A DNA stretch of 64,000 nt from Pseudacidovorax intermedius. Lineage in GTDB: Bacteria; Pseudomonadota; Gammaproteobacteria; Burkholderiales; Burkholderiaceae_C. Made by a program: the position numbers and the translations under genes. Location of the stretch: positions 1 to 64,000 of the forward strand of contig NZ_LDSL01000096.1 of assembly GCF_001476815.1 (NCBI RefSeq). Direction: 5' to 3'. The notes under the pieces are model-generated. The model made no database searches. It saw only the letters and a list, made by a program, of their open reading frames with translations, and was not told the origin of the DNA. Shown here in pieces: positions 53,304 to 62,232 of this stretch. The stretch's first letter is position 1. Every line of letters begins with the position of its first letter.

Positions 53304-54908
53304 ATGAACCTTACTCATCCTGCAGCAGCGGGCCATCGCCATCTGATTCCGCTGTTGCGCGCTCGCGTGGCCTCCACGCCGCACACGGAACTGCTGCGGT
53401 GCGGCGGGCGCGCGTTGTCGGCAGAGGAGTTGCTGGACGAAGGCGCTCGCTATGCTGCGGCCTTTGGTCGCGCCGGGCTGCGGGAGGGTGATCGCGTCGC
53501 CATGCAGTGCGGCAACCGCCACGAATTCATCGCCGTAGTCGTAGCCTGCGCGCTGTCGGGCATCGTGCTGGTGCCGATCAACACCGCCTCGCGGGGCAGC
53601 CAGCTGGCCTATTACGTGCGCAACTCGCGGGCCCGGCTGCTGCTGTGCGAATCCGCCTTGCTGCCCAACGTCGAGAGCGCCCATCTGGCCGATGCCGAGG
53701 CCATTTCGGCGCTGCAGGCCATCTGGTCCTTTGATCTGCCGCCAGCCATCGCGGAACTGCCGCGGCTGACGTCGGTGCCGCTGGCCGATGGGGCCGGGCC
53801 TGTACATGACGTCGCACCCGAGCCGGCACTGCCGAGCTTGGTCATGTACACGTCGGGGACGTCCGGCCCATCGAAGGGGGTCGTCTGTTCCCATGCGCAG
53901 CTGTACTGGTGGGGCCACCACTCCGTGCGCAACATCGGTGTGCTGCCCAGCGACGTGCTCTACACCTGCCTACCGCTCTTCCACATCAACGCGCTCAACA
54001 CCTTCTTTCAGGCGCTGATCAGCGGCGCACGCGTGGTGGTCGGACCCAGGTTCTCAGTCTCTCAGCTGTTCGGCGAACTGGCGAAATCCGGTGCCACCGT
54101 AACCTTTCTTCTGGGCGCCATGGTGCCGATGCTGCTCTCGCGCAAGCCGGACGCGAGCGAGCGTGCCCACTGCGTGCGGGTCGCGCTGGCGCCGGGTGCT
54201 TCGGCGCAGCACTACGAGGAGTTCGAAGGTCGCACGAACATCCGCATGCTCGACGGCTTCGGCTCGACCGAATCTAACTTTGTGATCTGCTCTTCCCTCG
54301 AGGACCGTCGTCCGGGATGGATGGGTAAGGTGGCCGCCGGCTTCGAGGCGCGCGTCGTCGACGAACTGGACAACGAGGTTCCGCACGGCACTCCGGGGGA
54401 ACTGGTGCTGCGCCACGACGAGCCCTTTGCGTTCGCCTCCGGCTACCTGGACATGCCGGAGAAGACGGTCGAGGCCTGGCGCAACCTTTGGTTCCACACC
54501 GGCGATCGTGTGCTTCGTGACGAAGACGGCTTCTTTCGCTTCATCGATCGCATCAAGGACAGCATCCGCCGCCGCGGCGAGAACATCTCGTCCTACGAGG
54601 TCGAGCAGGTGATCGGCGCCCATCCCTGCGTGGCCGAGGTCGCGGTTTACGCGGTGCCCTCCGAACTGGCGGAAGACGAGGTGATGTGCAGCCTCGTGCT
54701 GCGCGAAGGCAGCACGTACAAGCCGCTGGAACTTGTCGAATGGTGCGAGGCGCGGCTGGCCTATTTCGCGATCCCGCGCTTCTGGCGCACGATGGCCGAG
54801 TTGCCAAAGACCGAGAACGGCAAGATTCAGAAGTACAAGCTGCGGGCCGAAGGCCCCACCCCCGACAGCTGGGAGCTGGCAGCCAGCGGCTACAAGGTCA
54901 AGCGATGA
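53304..54908 (+). CDS. Acyl-CoA ligase (AMP-binding, CaiC-like)
   Basis: 534 residues, complete. ANL motifs: MYTSGTSGPSKGVVCSH, GFGSTES, the HTGD motif, RRGENISSYEVEQ and the catalytic lysine near the C-terminus in PKTENGKIQK. Similar to carnitine/crotonobetaine-type ligases and to ligases of aromatic side-chain degradation. It is the first gene of an operon and probably activates the pathway acid for the thiolase-like/DUF35 pair that follows by ATGA overlap. The region before the start is A/T-rich and contains ATACTGTAT at 53262-53270. Confidence 0.94.
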   Translation: MNLTHPAAAGHRHLIPLLRARVASTPHTELLRCGGRALSAEELLDEGARYAAAFGRAGLREGDRVAMQCGNRHEFIAVVVACALSGIVLVPINTASRGSQLAYYVRNSRARLLLCESALLPNVESAHLADAEAISALQAIWSFDLPPAIAELPRLTSVPLADGAGPVHDVAPEPALPSLVMYTSGTSGPSKGVVCSHAQLYWWGHHSVRNIGVLPSDVLYTCLPLFHINALNTFFQALISGARVVVGPRFSVSQLFGELAKSGATVTFLLGAMVPMLLSRKPDASERAHCVRVALAPGASAQHYEEFEGRTNIRMLDGFGSTESNFVICSSLEDRRPGWMGKVAAGFEARVVDELDNEVPHGTPGELVLRHDEPFAFASGYLDMPEKTVEAWRNLWFHTGDRVLRDEDGFFRFIDRIKDSIRRRGENISSYEVEQVIGAHPCVAEVAVYAVPSELAEDEVMCSLVLREGSTYKPLELVEWCEARLAYFAIPRFWRTMAELPKTENGKIQKYKLRAEGPTPDSWELAASGYKVKR

Positions 54909-56047
54909 GCGCGACCCTGATCCGTGGCAGCGTCGAGGTGCCATACGCCCGGCGCTCCATCGAGCCAACGGCCCATTGGCTGGGCCGGGCATTCGAGGCG
55001 CTGATGCAAGAGCTGGACTTCGACGCGGCGCGTGTCGACGGCCTGGGCGTGGCCTCCTTCACGCTGCGCCCGGACCGTGCAATCGACATGGCCTGGCGGC
55101 TGGGACTGCGTGTGTCGTGGTTCATGGACGACGGCAACGGCGGTGCGTCTGGCCTGAACCTGCTTCAGCATGCGGTGGCTGCCATAGAGACCGGCCAGGC
55201 CCGCCATATCGTGCTGATGGCGGGAGACGCGTTCCAGCCTGCTGACTTCCAGGCGCTGCAGGACAACTACAACGTCACCACGCGCGATCTGCTGCGGCCG
55301 CTGGGCATCGCTAATCCCAACACATTGTTCGCCCTGGCCACGCAGAAGCACATGCACCGGCATGGCCTGCGCCGGAGCGATTACGGCGAGCTCGTGCTCT
55401 CGCAACGACGCCATGCCGCGCGCAACCCGAATGCGGTGTACCGCGCGCAGATGACGATGGACGACTACCTCAATGCGCCGCAAGTGGCTAGCCCGCTCGG
55501 GCTCTACGACTGCGTGCCCGTGGTGGCAGGTGCTAACGCCATCCTTCTGAGCCATGCCGACGAGGCTGGATCACACCACGGCTGCGTGCGCGTGCGCGCC
55601 GTCCGAGGTCTGCACAACCACGACCAACACCAGGGAGACGGCTTGCAGACGGGCTTGGCTGAGATCGCCCCGCGCCTCTTTGCCGACGCGGGGCTGCGGC
55701 CATCCGACATCGATTTGGTGTCGGTCTACGACGACTACCCGGTTATGACGCTAGTGCAATTGCAGGATCTCGGCCTGGTGGGCGACGCTGGCCTGCAGCG
55801 CTTCGTGCGCGAAACGGTGCCCGAAGGCCGGATTGCCCTCAACACGTCCGGTGGCCAGCTGTCCGCTGGACAGGCTGGCACTGCCGGTGGCATGCATGGG
55901 CTGACAGAAGCCATTCGCCAACTAGGCGGCCGCTGCGCCGAGCGCCAGTTGCCCCGCGCGCGCACGGCGGTAGTGTCTGGCTACGGCATGGTCGAGTACC
56001 GCTACGGCATGTGCGCGGCCGCCACCATACTGGAGGCTGTGGCATGA
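54905..56047 (+). CDS. Thiolase-like protein, SCP-x/Ltp2 type
   Basis: 380 residues; starts by ATGA overlap. It has a thiolase fold without the nucleophilic Cys (the position reads MDDGNGGASGLNLLQH). The C-terminal region LNTSGGQLSAGQAGTAGGMHG is characteristic of the lipid-transfer thiolase group. It is followed directly by a DUF35 gene, repeating the 39140/40318 arrangement, so a retro-aldol role is the best inference. The two thiolase-like proteins in this window are clearly diverged. Confidence 0.88.
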   Translation: MSATLIRGSVEVPYARRSIEPTAHWLGRAFEALMQELDFDAARVDGLGVASFTLRPDRAIDMAWRLGLRVSWFMDDGNGGASGLNLLQHAVAAIETGQARHIVLMAGDAFQPADFQALQDNYNVTTRDLLRPLGIANPNTLFALATQKHMHRHGLRRSDYGELVLSQRRHAARNPNAVYRAQMTMDDYLNAPQVASPLGLYDCVPVVAGANAILLSHADEAGSHHGCVRVRAVRGLHNHDQHQGDGLQTGLAEIAPRLFADAGLRPSDIDLVSVYDDYPVMTLVQLQDLGLVGDAGLQRFVRETVPEGRIALNTSGGQLSAGQAGTAGGMHGLTEAIRQLGGRCAERQLPRARTAVVSGYGMVEYRYGMCAAATILEAVA

Positions 56048-56358
56048 CGCTTGAAATCCTGGCTTGCAGCCGATGCGCTGCCGAGTACTTTCCGCGGCCC
56101 ATGCGCTGCGCCGCCTGCGGTGGCCGCCACTTCGATACCCAGGCAATCCACACGGCAGAGGTGGTCGCCGTCACTCAGGCCCACCGCGTGCCCGAGGGCT
56201 GCGCCTACCGCTACTTGGTCGAACTGGCTGGTGGACGCGGAGTCCCGGTGATCGCTGCCAGCCCGCAACTGCTGCAAGTCGGCGCTCATGTCCTGGTGGA
56301 CCAGGATGACCACGGTGCCGTCTTCATTCCCGCCAACCCCGCCAATACCCACCCATGA
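56044..56358 (+). CDS. Zn-ribbon/OB-fold protein (DUF35)
   Basis: 104 residues; ATGA overlaps at both ends. The zinc ribbon uses Cys8, Cys11, Cys22 and Cys25, then a short OB fold (HTAEVVAVTQAHRVPEG, VPVIAASPQLLQVGAHVLVD). It is shorter than typical DUF35 proteins and forms a unit with the preceding thiolase-like gene. Confidence 0.88.
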   Translation: MTLEILACSRCAAEYFPRPMRCAACGGRHFDTQAIHTAEVVAVTQAHRVPEGCAYRYLVELAGGRGVPVIAASPQLLQVGAHVLVDQDDHGAVFIPANPANTHP

Positions 56359-57554
56359 GTTCCCTGATCCCCATCGGCCAGGACGGCCTGAGCGTCCACA
56401 TGTCGCTGCCAGCCTCTGGCTCCGGCCCGCTGCTGCTGGTATTGCAGGAAATCTTCGGCATCAACGCCAACATTCGAGCGCTGTGCGACGAGTTCGCTGC
56501 CGAGGGCTATGTGGCCGTGGCACCGGATCTGTTCTGGCGCCAGGGCCGCGGCATCGACATCGATCCGGCTGCGCCTGACGCCATGGCGCGCGCCCTTGCA
56601 CTGCTGGAGCGCTTCGACGACGGCGAGGCTATGCGCGACATCGATGCGGCCATCAGCTTTGCCCGTTCGCAGTACGGCTGCAGCGGCCCCGTGGCGTCCG
56701 TGGGCTACTGCCTGGGCGGGCGGCTGGCCCTGCGTGCATTGTTCGACACCGAGATCCAGGCCTCCGTGTCGTACTACGGTGTGGGGCTGGAAACACTGGT
56801 CGAACAGCCGCTGCCGCCCAGCAAGGCCGCGCTGCTGCATGTGGCGGCGCTGGATGCCCATTGCCCGCCTACTTCGCAGGCGCGGATCCGCGCCGCGGCC
56901 ACTGGGGCCGTCAAAGCCCATGTCTATGCGGGCTGCGACCATGCTTTCGCCCGCGCCGGTTCGGCGCATCATGACGCCGACGCCGCCCGACTGGCCTATG
57001 ACCGCACGCTGAGCTTCCTGGTGCCGCGAGTCGGTCCCTCCTACGACCTTGAGGCGCTGTGGGAGGCTCACCTGGACTACGAGTTCAGCACCCGCAATGT
57101 GGACCTCACCATGGCCACGATGGTCGCCCAGCCCTACGTCAACCACGTTCCCACGATGACTGGCGGTGTGGGCCACGACAGCCTCCGGCGCTTCTACCGC
57201 GACTACTTCATCGGCGCAAATCCCGTGGACACGCACCAGGTCTCGGTTTCGCGCACGATCGGTGCCCGCCAGGTGGTCGATGAAGTGATCTTCAGCTTCA
57301 CCCATGACCGGCGCATTGAATGGCTTCTGCCCGGCGTCGAGCCCACCGGTCGCAAGGTGCGCTTTGGGTTGGTCGGCGTCGTGCGCTTCCGCGGCGACAA
57401 GCTGTGTCACGAGCACATTTACTGGGACCAGGCCACGGTGCTGGTGCAGGTCGGCCTGATCGGCACGCAGGGCCTGCCGGTGGTCGGCGCGGAAGGCGCG
57501 GACAAGATCACCGACAACCGCATCCCCAGCAACCGCCTCATCGCCAGCTGGTAA
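56355..57554 (+). CDS. Dienelactone hydrolase fused to a SnoaL/NTF2-like domain
   Basis: 399 residues. The N-terminal dienelactone hydrolase domain (about 1-225) has the Cys-Asp-His triad: GYCLGG with Cys119, LHVAALDAHC with Asp167 and AGCDHAF with His196, plus the QEIFG motif with Glu32. The C-terminal 165 residues (LEALWEAHLDYEFSTRNVDL ... FRGDKLCHEHIYWDQATVLVQ) form an NTF2/SnoaL-like cone. The hydrolase may open a lactone or ester intermediate. ATGA overlap with the DUF35 gene. Confidence 0.9.
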   Translation: MSSLIPIGQDGLSVHMSLPASGSGPLLLVLQEIFGINANIRALCDEFAAEGYVAVAPDLFWRQGRGIDIDPAAPDAMARALALLERFDDGEAMRDIDAAISFARSQYGCSGPVASVGYCLGGRLALRALFDTEIQASVSYYGVGLETLVEQPLPPSKAALLHVAALDAHCPPTSQARIRAAATGAVKAHVYAGCDHAFARAGSAHHDADAARLAYDRTLSFLVPRVGPSYDLEALWEAHLDYEFSTRNVDLTMATMVAQPYVNHVPTMTGGVGHDSLRRFYRDYFIGANPVDTHQVSVSRTIGARQVVDEVIFSFTHDRRIEWLLPGVEPTGRKVRFGLVGVVRFRGDKLCHEHIYWDQATVLVQVGLIGTQGLPVVGAEGADKITDNRIPSNRLIASW

Positions 57555-57559
57555 GTGTC

Positions 57560-58171
57560 ATGGATGACCGCTACTTTTACGAGCCGCGGCACGGCCACGG
57601 GCTCGCGCACAACCCGATCGCTTCCATCGTGGGGCCGCGTCCCATCGGGTGGATCTCGACAGTGGGCGAGGACGGTCGCCTGAACCTGGCACCTTACAGC
57701 TTTTTCGGCATCTTCAACTACGCGCCGCCGATCGTGGCCTTCGCCAGCGACGGCGTGAAGGACTCGTTGGCCAATGCGTTGCGACTTGGCGAGTTCGTTG
57801 TCAACACGGTGACCGAGGAATTGGCCGAGGCCATGAACGTGAGCAGTACTTCGGCGCGGAAAGACGAGTTCGTGCTGGCCGGGTTGGCCAGTGCACCCTC
57901 GCGTTTGCTGCGCACGCCACGCGTGGCGCGCTCGCCGGTGGCGCTGGAGTGTCGCGTGATCGAAGGTAAGCAACTGCGCGACGTACACGGTGACACGGTG
58001 GATAGCTGGTTGCTGATGGGCGAGGTAGTGGGTGTCAGCGTGGACTCTCGGCTGGTGGCGTCGGGTACCTTCGACTGGACGGATATCCGCCGAGTGCTCC
58101 GCGCCGGCGGCCCTTCGGACTACCACTGGGTCGGGAGTGAAAACCTGATGCGCATGAGGCGTCCGGGCTGA
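57560..58171 (+). CDS. Flavin reductase-like (FMN-binding) protein
   Basis: 203 residues. The flavin reductase-like split-barrel is seen in NPIASIVGPRPIGWISTVGEDGRLNLAPYSFFGIFNYAPPIVAF and the NTVTEELAEAMN stretch. It may supply reduced flavin to a monooxygenase, or act itself on an aromatic substrate; no partner oxygenase is in view. It starts six bases after the previous stop. Confidence 0.9.
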   Translation: MDDRYFYEPRHGHGLAHNPIASIVGPRPIGWISTVGEDGRLNLAPYSFFGIFNYAPPIVAFASDGVKDSLANALRLGEFVVNTVTEELAEAMNVSSTSARKDEFVLAGLASAPSRLLRTPRVARSPVALECRVIEGKQLRDVHGDTVDSWLLMGEVVGVSVDSRLVASGTFDWTDIRRVLRAGGPSDYHWVGSENLMRMRRPG

Positions 58172-58279
58172 CCGGCCCAGCGTGCTTGTCCGCCGCCTTG
58201 CGTTTCCTCTAGATTGATTCGTCGACGCGCACCAAATCGCGCGTCACCGCGCTTAACCAAAGAGAATACTGAATTCAAT

Positions 58280-59419
58280 ATGACGTCAGAAGCTCATTAC
58301 TACGAACAGTTCCGGGAGAACGTCGCGGGTCGTGCCAACGTCGAGACGACCCCCGAGCTGGTCGCGTACTACCGTGAACTGGAGCGATTTGAGGCCGGTG
58401 CGCTCTGGACTGTGGCCAACAAGATCGAGCCTTGGGAACCGGCTTCCACCTCAGTGCCGGTGCTCTGGCGATATCGCGACCTGCGCGAGCACGTGCTGCG
58501 CTCGGTGGCGCTGGTGACGCCAGAAAAGGCGGGCCGGCGTGTGATCTACCTGAACAACCCGGGCCGCCGCGATGTGTCGGCCGCTGTAGGCTGGCTTTAT
58601 TCAGGCCTGCAGGTGATGAATCCCGGCGAATGCGCATCCACCCACCGGCATTCGGCCTCGGCGCTTCGCTTCATCATGGAGGGGCAGGGCGCCTACACCA
58701 TCGTCGACGGTCACAAGATGACCCTGGGCGCCAACGACTTCGTGCTGACGCCCAACGGCACCTGGCACGAGCACGGCGTGGACGCCGCAGGTACGCCGTG
58801 CATATGGCAGGACGGCCTCGACATCCCCTTCGTCAATGCGATGGAGGCGAACTTCTACGAGGTCCATCCCGAATTGCACCAGGCCGTGGGATACCCGGTG
58901 GACGACGCCACCGCCACCTGGTCGGGCACTGCGTTGCTGCCACACGGTCACGGCTGGAACAAGCCCTACTCGCCTCTGTTCAAGTACGAGTGGGGCCCCA
59001 CCTACGAGGCGCTGCAGCGCCTGTGCGGCGCGACCGAAGGCAGCCCCTTCGACGGCGTTTTGATGCACTACATCAATCCGATCACGGGCGGCCCGGTAAT
59101 GCCCACCATCGGCGCGAGTATGCAGATGCTACGGCCGGGCTTCCACAGCCGCGCTCACCGGCACACGGGAAGCACGGTCTACCAAGTGGCCAAGGGCCAG
59201 GGCCATTCCGTCATCGGCGGACAGCGCTTCGACTGGCAGGAGCGCGACATCTTCTGCGTGCCGTCCTGGGCTTGGCACGAGCATGCCAACGGCTCCGCGA
59301 CCGACGACGCCTGCCTCTTCAGCTTTCACGACCTGCCCGTTATGCACGCCCTGCGCCTCTACCGCGAGGAGGCGCTGCACGACCACGGCGGTCACCAGCC
59401 GGTCGCCGCATCCCGCTAA
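58280..59419 (+). CDS. Gentisate 1,2-dioxygenase-like bicupin
   Basis: 379 residues from ATG 58280. Bicupin ring-cleaving dioxygenase of the gentisate/salicylate/1-hydroxy-2-naphthoate family. The iron ligands fit His122 and His124 (STHRHSASALRF) and His163 (GTWHEHG). The second cupin carries RAHRHTGS and PSWAWHEH. It would open a hydroxylated aromatic ring with O2, giving a maleylpyruvate-type product for the FAH hydrolase and isomerase that follow. Which hydroxy-acid it prefers cannot be read. Confidence 0.92.
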   Translation: MTSEAHYYEQFRENVAGRANVETTPELVAYYRELERFEAGALWTVANKIEPWEPASTSVPVLWRYRDLREHVLRSVALVTPEKAGRRVIYLNNPGRRDVSAAVGWLYSGLQVMNPGECASTHRHSASALRFIMEGQGAYTIVDGHKMTLGANDFVLTPNGTWHEHGVDAAGTPCIWQDGLDIPFVNAMEANFYEVHPELHQAVGYPVDDATATWSGTALLPHGHGWNKPYSPLFKYEWGPTYEALQRLCGATEGSPFDGVLMHYINPITGGPVMPTIGASMQMLRPGFHSRAHRHTGSTVYQVAKGQGHSVIGGQRFDWQERDIFCVPSWAWHEHANGSATDDACLFSFHDLPVMHALRLYREEALHDHGGHQPVAASR

Positions 59420-59438
59420 CCACTTCGAAAGAACTCCC

Positions 59439-60350
59439 ATGCGTCTTGTTACTTACCGCGCCCACATCGAAGCGCCTGCGCGCCTCGGCGCTCTCTACGG
59501 CGACGAAGTCGTCGACGTCCAACGCCTGGCGGCCAGCCAGGCCACGGACCTGCCGGCCTCCATGCTCGAGCTCATCGACCTCGGCCCCGGCGGCCTGCGT
59601 ACCTTGCGTCGACTGCTGGAGGCCGCCGGTGACACGTTGCCGCCCGGCTGCGCCGTGCCCGCCAGCAATGTGCAGCTGCTTGCGCCCATTCCGCGGCCGC
59701 GCAAGAACATCTTTGGTATCGGACTGAACTACGTGGAGCATGTGGCCGAATCCAGCCGAACGCTGGACACGGCCAAGGACCTGCCCAGGCAGCCTGTGAT
59801 CTTCTCCAAACCGCCCACCACCGTGATCGGCCCTGGCGAGCCGATCCGTCACGACGCCGGAATCACGCAGCAGATGGACTGGGAGGTGGAGCTGGCCGCG
59901 GTCATTGGGCGGCGGGCGAGTAGGGTGCGCGAGGACGACGCGCTGGCCCACGTCTTCGGCTACAGCGTGATGATCGATATCAGCGCCCGCGACTGCCGGC
60001 GGGCCGGCCAGTGGATCTATTCCAAGGGCCAGGACAGCTACGGCCCCTTCGGCCCCTGCATCGTCACGGCCGACGAGATCCCCGATCCGCAGTGCCTCGA
60101 CCTGTGGCTCACGGTCAACGGGCAGATCAAGCAGAAGTCCAACACACGCCACATGCTGTTCAAGGTGAACCAGCTGGTGGCCGACATTAGCGCTGGCATT
60201 ACGCTGGAACCCGGCGACATCATTGCCACAGGCACGCCCGAGGGTGTGGGCGCCGGCCGGACGCCGCAGGAGTGGCTCAAACCGGGCGACGTGGTCGTAG
60301 CCTGTGTCGAAGGCATTGGCCAAATCCGCCATCCGGTGGTCGCGGTTTAA
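59439..60350 (+). CDS. FAH-family hydrolase (fumarylpyruvate/maleylpyruvate hydrolase-like)
   Basis: 303 residues. The FAH fold is seen in FGIGLNYVEHVAES, QMDWEVELAAVIG (metal ligands Glu149 and Glu151), VFGYSVMIDISARDC, KGQDSYGPFGPCIV and the C-terminal TGTPEGVGAGRTP. It hydrolyses the ring-cleavage product to pyruvate plus a four-carbon diacid. It follows the dioxygenase by 19 bases. Confidence 0.92.
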   Translation: MRLVTYRAHIEAPARLGALYGDEVVDVQRLAASQATDLPASMLELIDLGPGGLRTLRRLLEAAGDTLPPGCAVPASNVQLLAPIPRPRKNIFGIGLNYVEHVAESSRTLDTAKDLPRQPVIFSKPPTTVIGPGEPIRHDAGITQQMDWEVELAAVIGRRASRVREDDALAHVFGYSVMIDISARDCRRAGQWIYSKGQDSYGPFGPCIVTADEIPDPQCLDLWLTVNGQIKQKSNTRHMLFKVNQLVADISAGITLEPGDIIATGTPEGVGAGRTPQEWLKPGDVVVACVEGIGQIRHPVVAV

Positions 60351-60364
60351 GAAAGAGGTCCGAC

Positions 60365-61399
60365 ATGCGATCCCTGCCCAAGAGCAAGGTGGCGGCCGTC
60401 CAGGCCTCGCCCGTGTTCCTCGACACCACGGCCACCATCGACAAGGCCTGCCGGCTGGTACGCGAAGCCGCCGCCCGTGGCGCGGCGCTCGTGGTCTTTC
60501 CCGAGGTCTTCGTCTCGGCCTATCCCTACTGGAGCTGGCTGGGCAGCCCATTGGCTGGCAGCCCCTGGTTTCAGCGCCTGTGCGAGTCGGCCGTGGAGGC
60601 GACCGGCCCCGAGATGGCACGGATCGCCGACGTGGCTCGTGAATGCGGCGTCTACGTGGCCATCGGCATCAACGAACTGGCCGCGCGCAGCGTCGCCACG
60701 GTCTACAACACGCTGCTGTTCTACGGATCGGACGGCCGATTGCTGGGCCGCCACCGCAAGCTGGTACCCACCTGGGCCGAGAAGCTGACCTGGGCTCCTG
60801 GCGACGGCGCCGGCCTGCAGGTGCACGACACGACCATCGGCCCGGTTGGCATGCTGGCCTGCGGCGAGAACACCAACACGCTCGCTCGCTTCTCGCTGCT
60901 GGCGCAAGGCGAGCTGATCCACCTCGCGAGCTACATCTCGCTGCCCGTGGCACCGCCCGACTACGACATGGCGGAGGCCATCAAGGTGCGTGCGATGGCG
61001 CATTCCTTCGAGGGCAAGGTCTACACCGTCGTGGCCTGCTCCACCATCGCGCCGGAGACGGCGGCACAGCTGGAGGACGCCTTTCCCGGCGCCGCAGCGC
61101 TGCTGTCACGCCGCAACAGCGCCTTCTCAGGCGTCATTGGCCCCGACGGCCGTGTGGCGGGCACACCGTTGATCGACGAGGAGGGCATCGTCTACGCCGA
61201 CATCGACCTGGCGCGCTGCATCCAGCCGCGTCAGATGCACGACATCACCGGTCACTACAACCGCTTTGACGTCTTCGATCTGCGGGTGAACCGCCGCGGC
61301 CTGCGCCCCGCCACCTTCGACGACAGTGCTCGCGGCGAGGAGGCGGCCTCGGCCATCTCCACCGCCGCCGAGGCGGCCCACACGGAGAGTGCGGCATGA
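60365..61399 (+). CDS. Nitrilase
   Basis: 344 residues. The Glu-Lys-Cys triad is complete: Glu47 (FPEVF), Lys132 (RHRKLVPT) and Cys166 (ACGENTNT). The CGENTNT motif is the hallmark of true nitrilases (branch 1) converting a nitrile to an acid plus ammonia. It sits 14 bases after the FAH gene in a ring-cleavage operon, so the natural substrate could be an aromatic or arylaliphatic nitrile feeding the pathway. Confidence 0.93.
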   Translation: MRSLPKSKVAAVQASPVFLDTTATIDKACRLVREAAARGAALVVFPEVFVSAYPYWSWLGSPLAGSPWFQRLCESAVEATGPEMARIADVARECGVYVAIGINELAARSVATVYNTLLFYGSDGRLLGRHRKLVPTWAEKLTWAPGDGAGLQVHDTTIGPVGMLACGENTNTLARFSLLAQGELIHLASYISLPVAPPDYDMAEAIKVRAMAHSFEGKVYTVVACSTIAPETAAQLEDAFPGAAALLSRRNSAFSGVIGPDGRVAGTPLIDEEGIVYADIDLARCIQPRQMHDITGHYNRFDVFDLRVNRRGLRPATFDDSARGEEAASAISTAAEAAHTESAA

Positions 61400-62151
61400 A
61401 CCGCCCCGCCTATCGCATCGGGCAGATCGTGCCCTCGTCAAATACCACGATGGAGACCGAGATCCCGGCGATGCTGCTGGCACGCCAGGCGATCCGGCCG
61501 GAGCGCTTCACCTTCCACTCGAGCCGCATGCGCATGAAGAAGGTGGTCAAGGCCGAACTTGAGGCCATGGACCGCGACAGCGACCGCTGTGCCGCCGAGT
61601 TGAGCGATGCGCGCGTGGACGTGCTCGGCTATGCCTGCCTGGTCGCCATCATGAGCATGGGCCTGGGCTACCACCGCCAGTCCGAGCAGCGCCTGCATGC
61701 GCGCACGGTAGAAAACGGCGCGCCCACTCCGGTCGTCACGAGTGCGGGCGCGCTGATGGAGGGCTTGAAGGTCTTGGGCGCTCGCCGCATCGTGCTGATC
61801 TGTCCATACCTCAAGCCGCTGACGCAACTGGTGGTCGACTACCTGCAGGCCGAAGGCTTCGAGGTGCTGGACCACATCGCGCTGGAGATTCCTGACAACC
61901 TGGAGGTCGGCCGCCATGACCCCGCTCGGCTGCTGGAGATCTACAAGCGCCTGGATGCTACCGGCGCGGATGCGCTGGTGCTCTCGGCCTGCGTGCAGAT
62001 GCCCTCGCTGCCGGTGCTGGCGCAGGTAGAGGCCCAGGCGGGCATTCCGGTCGTCTCCGCAGCGGTCTGTACCACCTACATGATGCTCAAGGCACTGGGC
62101 CTGGAGACAGTGGTGCCCGAAGCCGGAGCGCTTCTGAGCGGCCGCTACTGA
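61396..62151 (+). CDS. Maleate cis-trans isomerase-like (Asp/Glu racemase superfamily)
   Basis: 251 residues; ATGA overlap with the nitrilase gene. Two catalytic cysteines fit Cys81 (YACLVAIMS) and Cys199 (LSACVQMPS), with VPSSNTTME at the start, as in maleate isomerases (MaiA/NicE) and arylmalonate decarboxylase relatives. Converting maleate to fumarate would complete a gentisate-type route in which maleylpyruvate is hydrolysed without isomerisation. Confidence 0.9.
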   Translation: MNRPAYRIGQIVPSSNTTMETEIPAMLLARQAIRPERFTFHSSRMRMKKVVKAELEAMDRDSDRCAAELSDARVDVLGYACLVAIMSMGLGYHRQSEQRLHARTVENGAPTPVVTSAGALMEGLKVLGARRIVLICPYLKPLTQLVVDYLQAEGFEVLDHIALEIPDNLEVGRHDPARLLEIYKRLDATGADALVLSACVQMPSLPVLAQVEAQAGIPVVSAAVCTTYMMLKALGLETVVPEAGALLSGRY

Positions 62152-62232
62152 CGCATTTCCCTTCCCGTCGGGACCGGCCCCGGCCGGGTCAGACGGTTTC
62201 GTTGCCCTTACCTTTACCCACGGAAACTTGTC

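Noticed and set aside
57556-57568. GTCAT-GG-ATGAC repeat at the flavin reductase start
   Set aside because: It lies inside an operon and arises from the start codons ATG-GAT-GAC; coincidence is likely.
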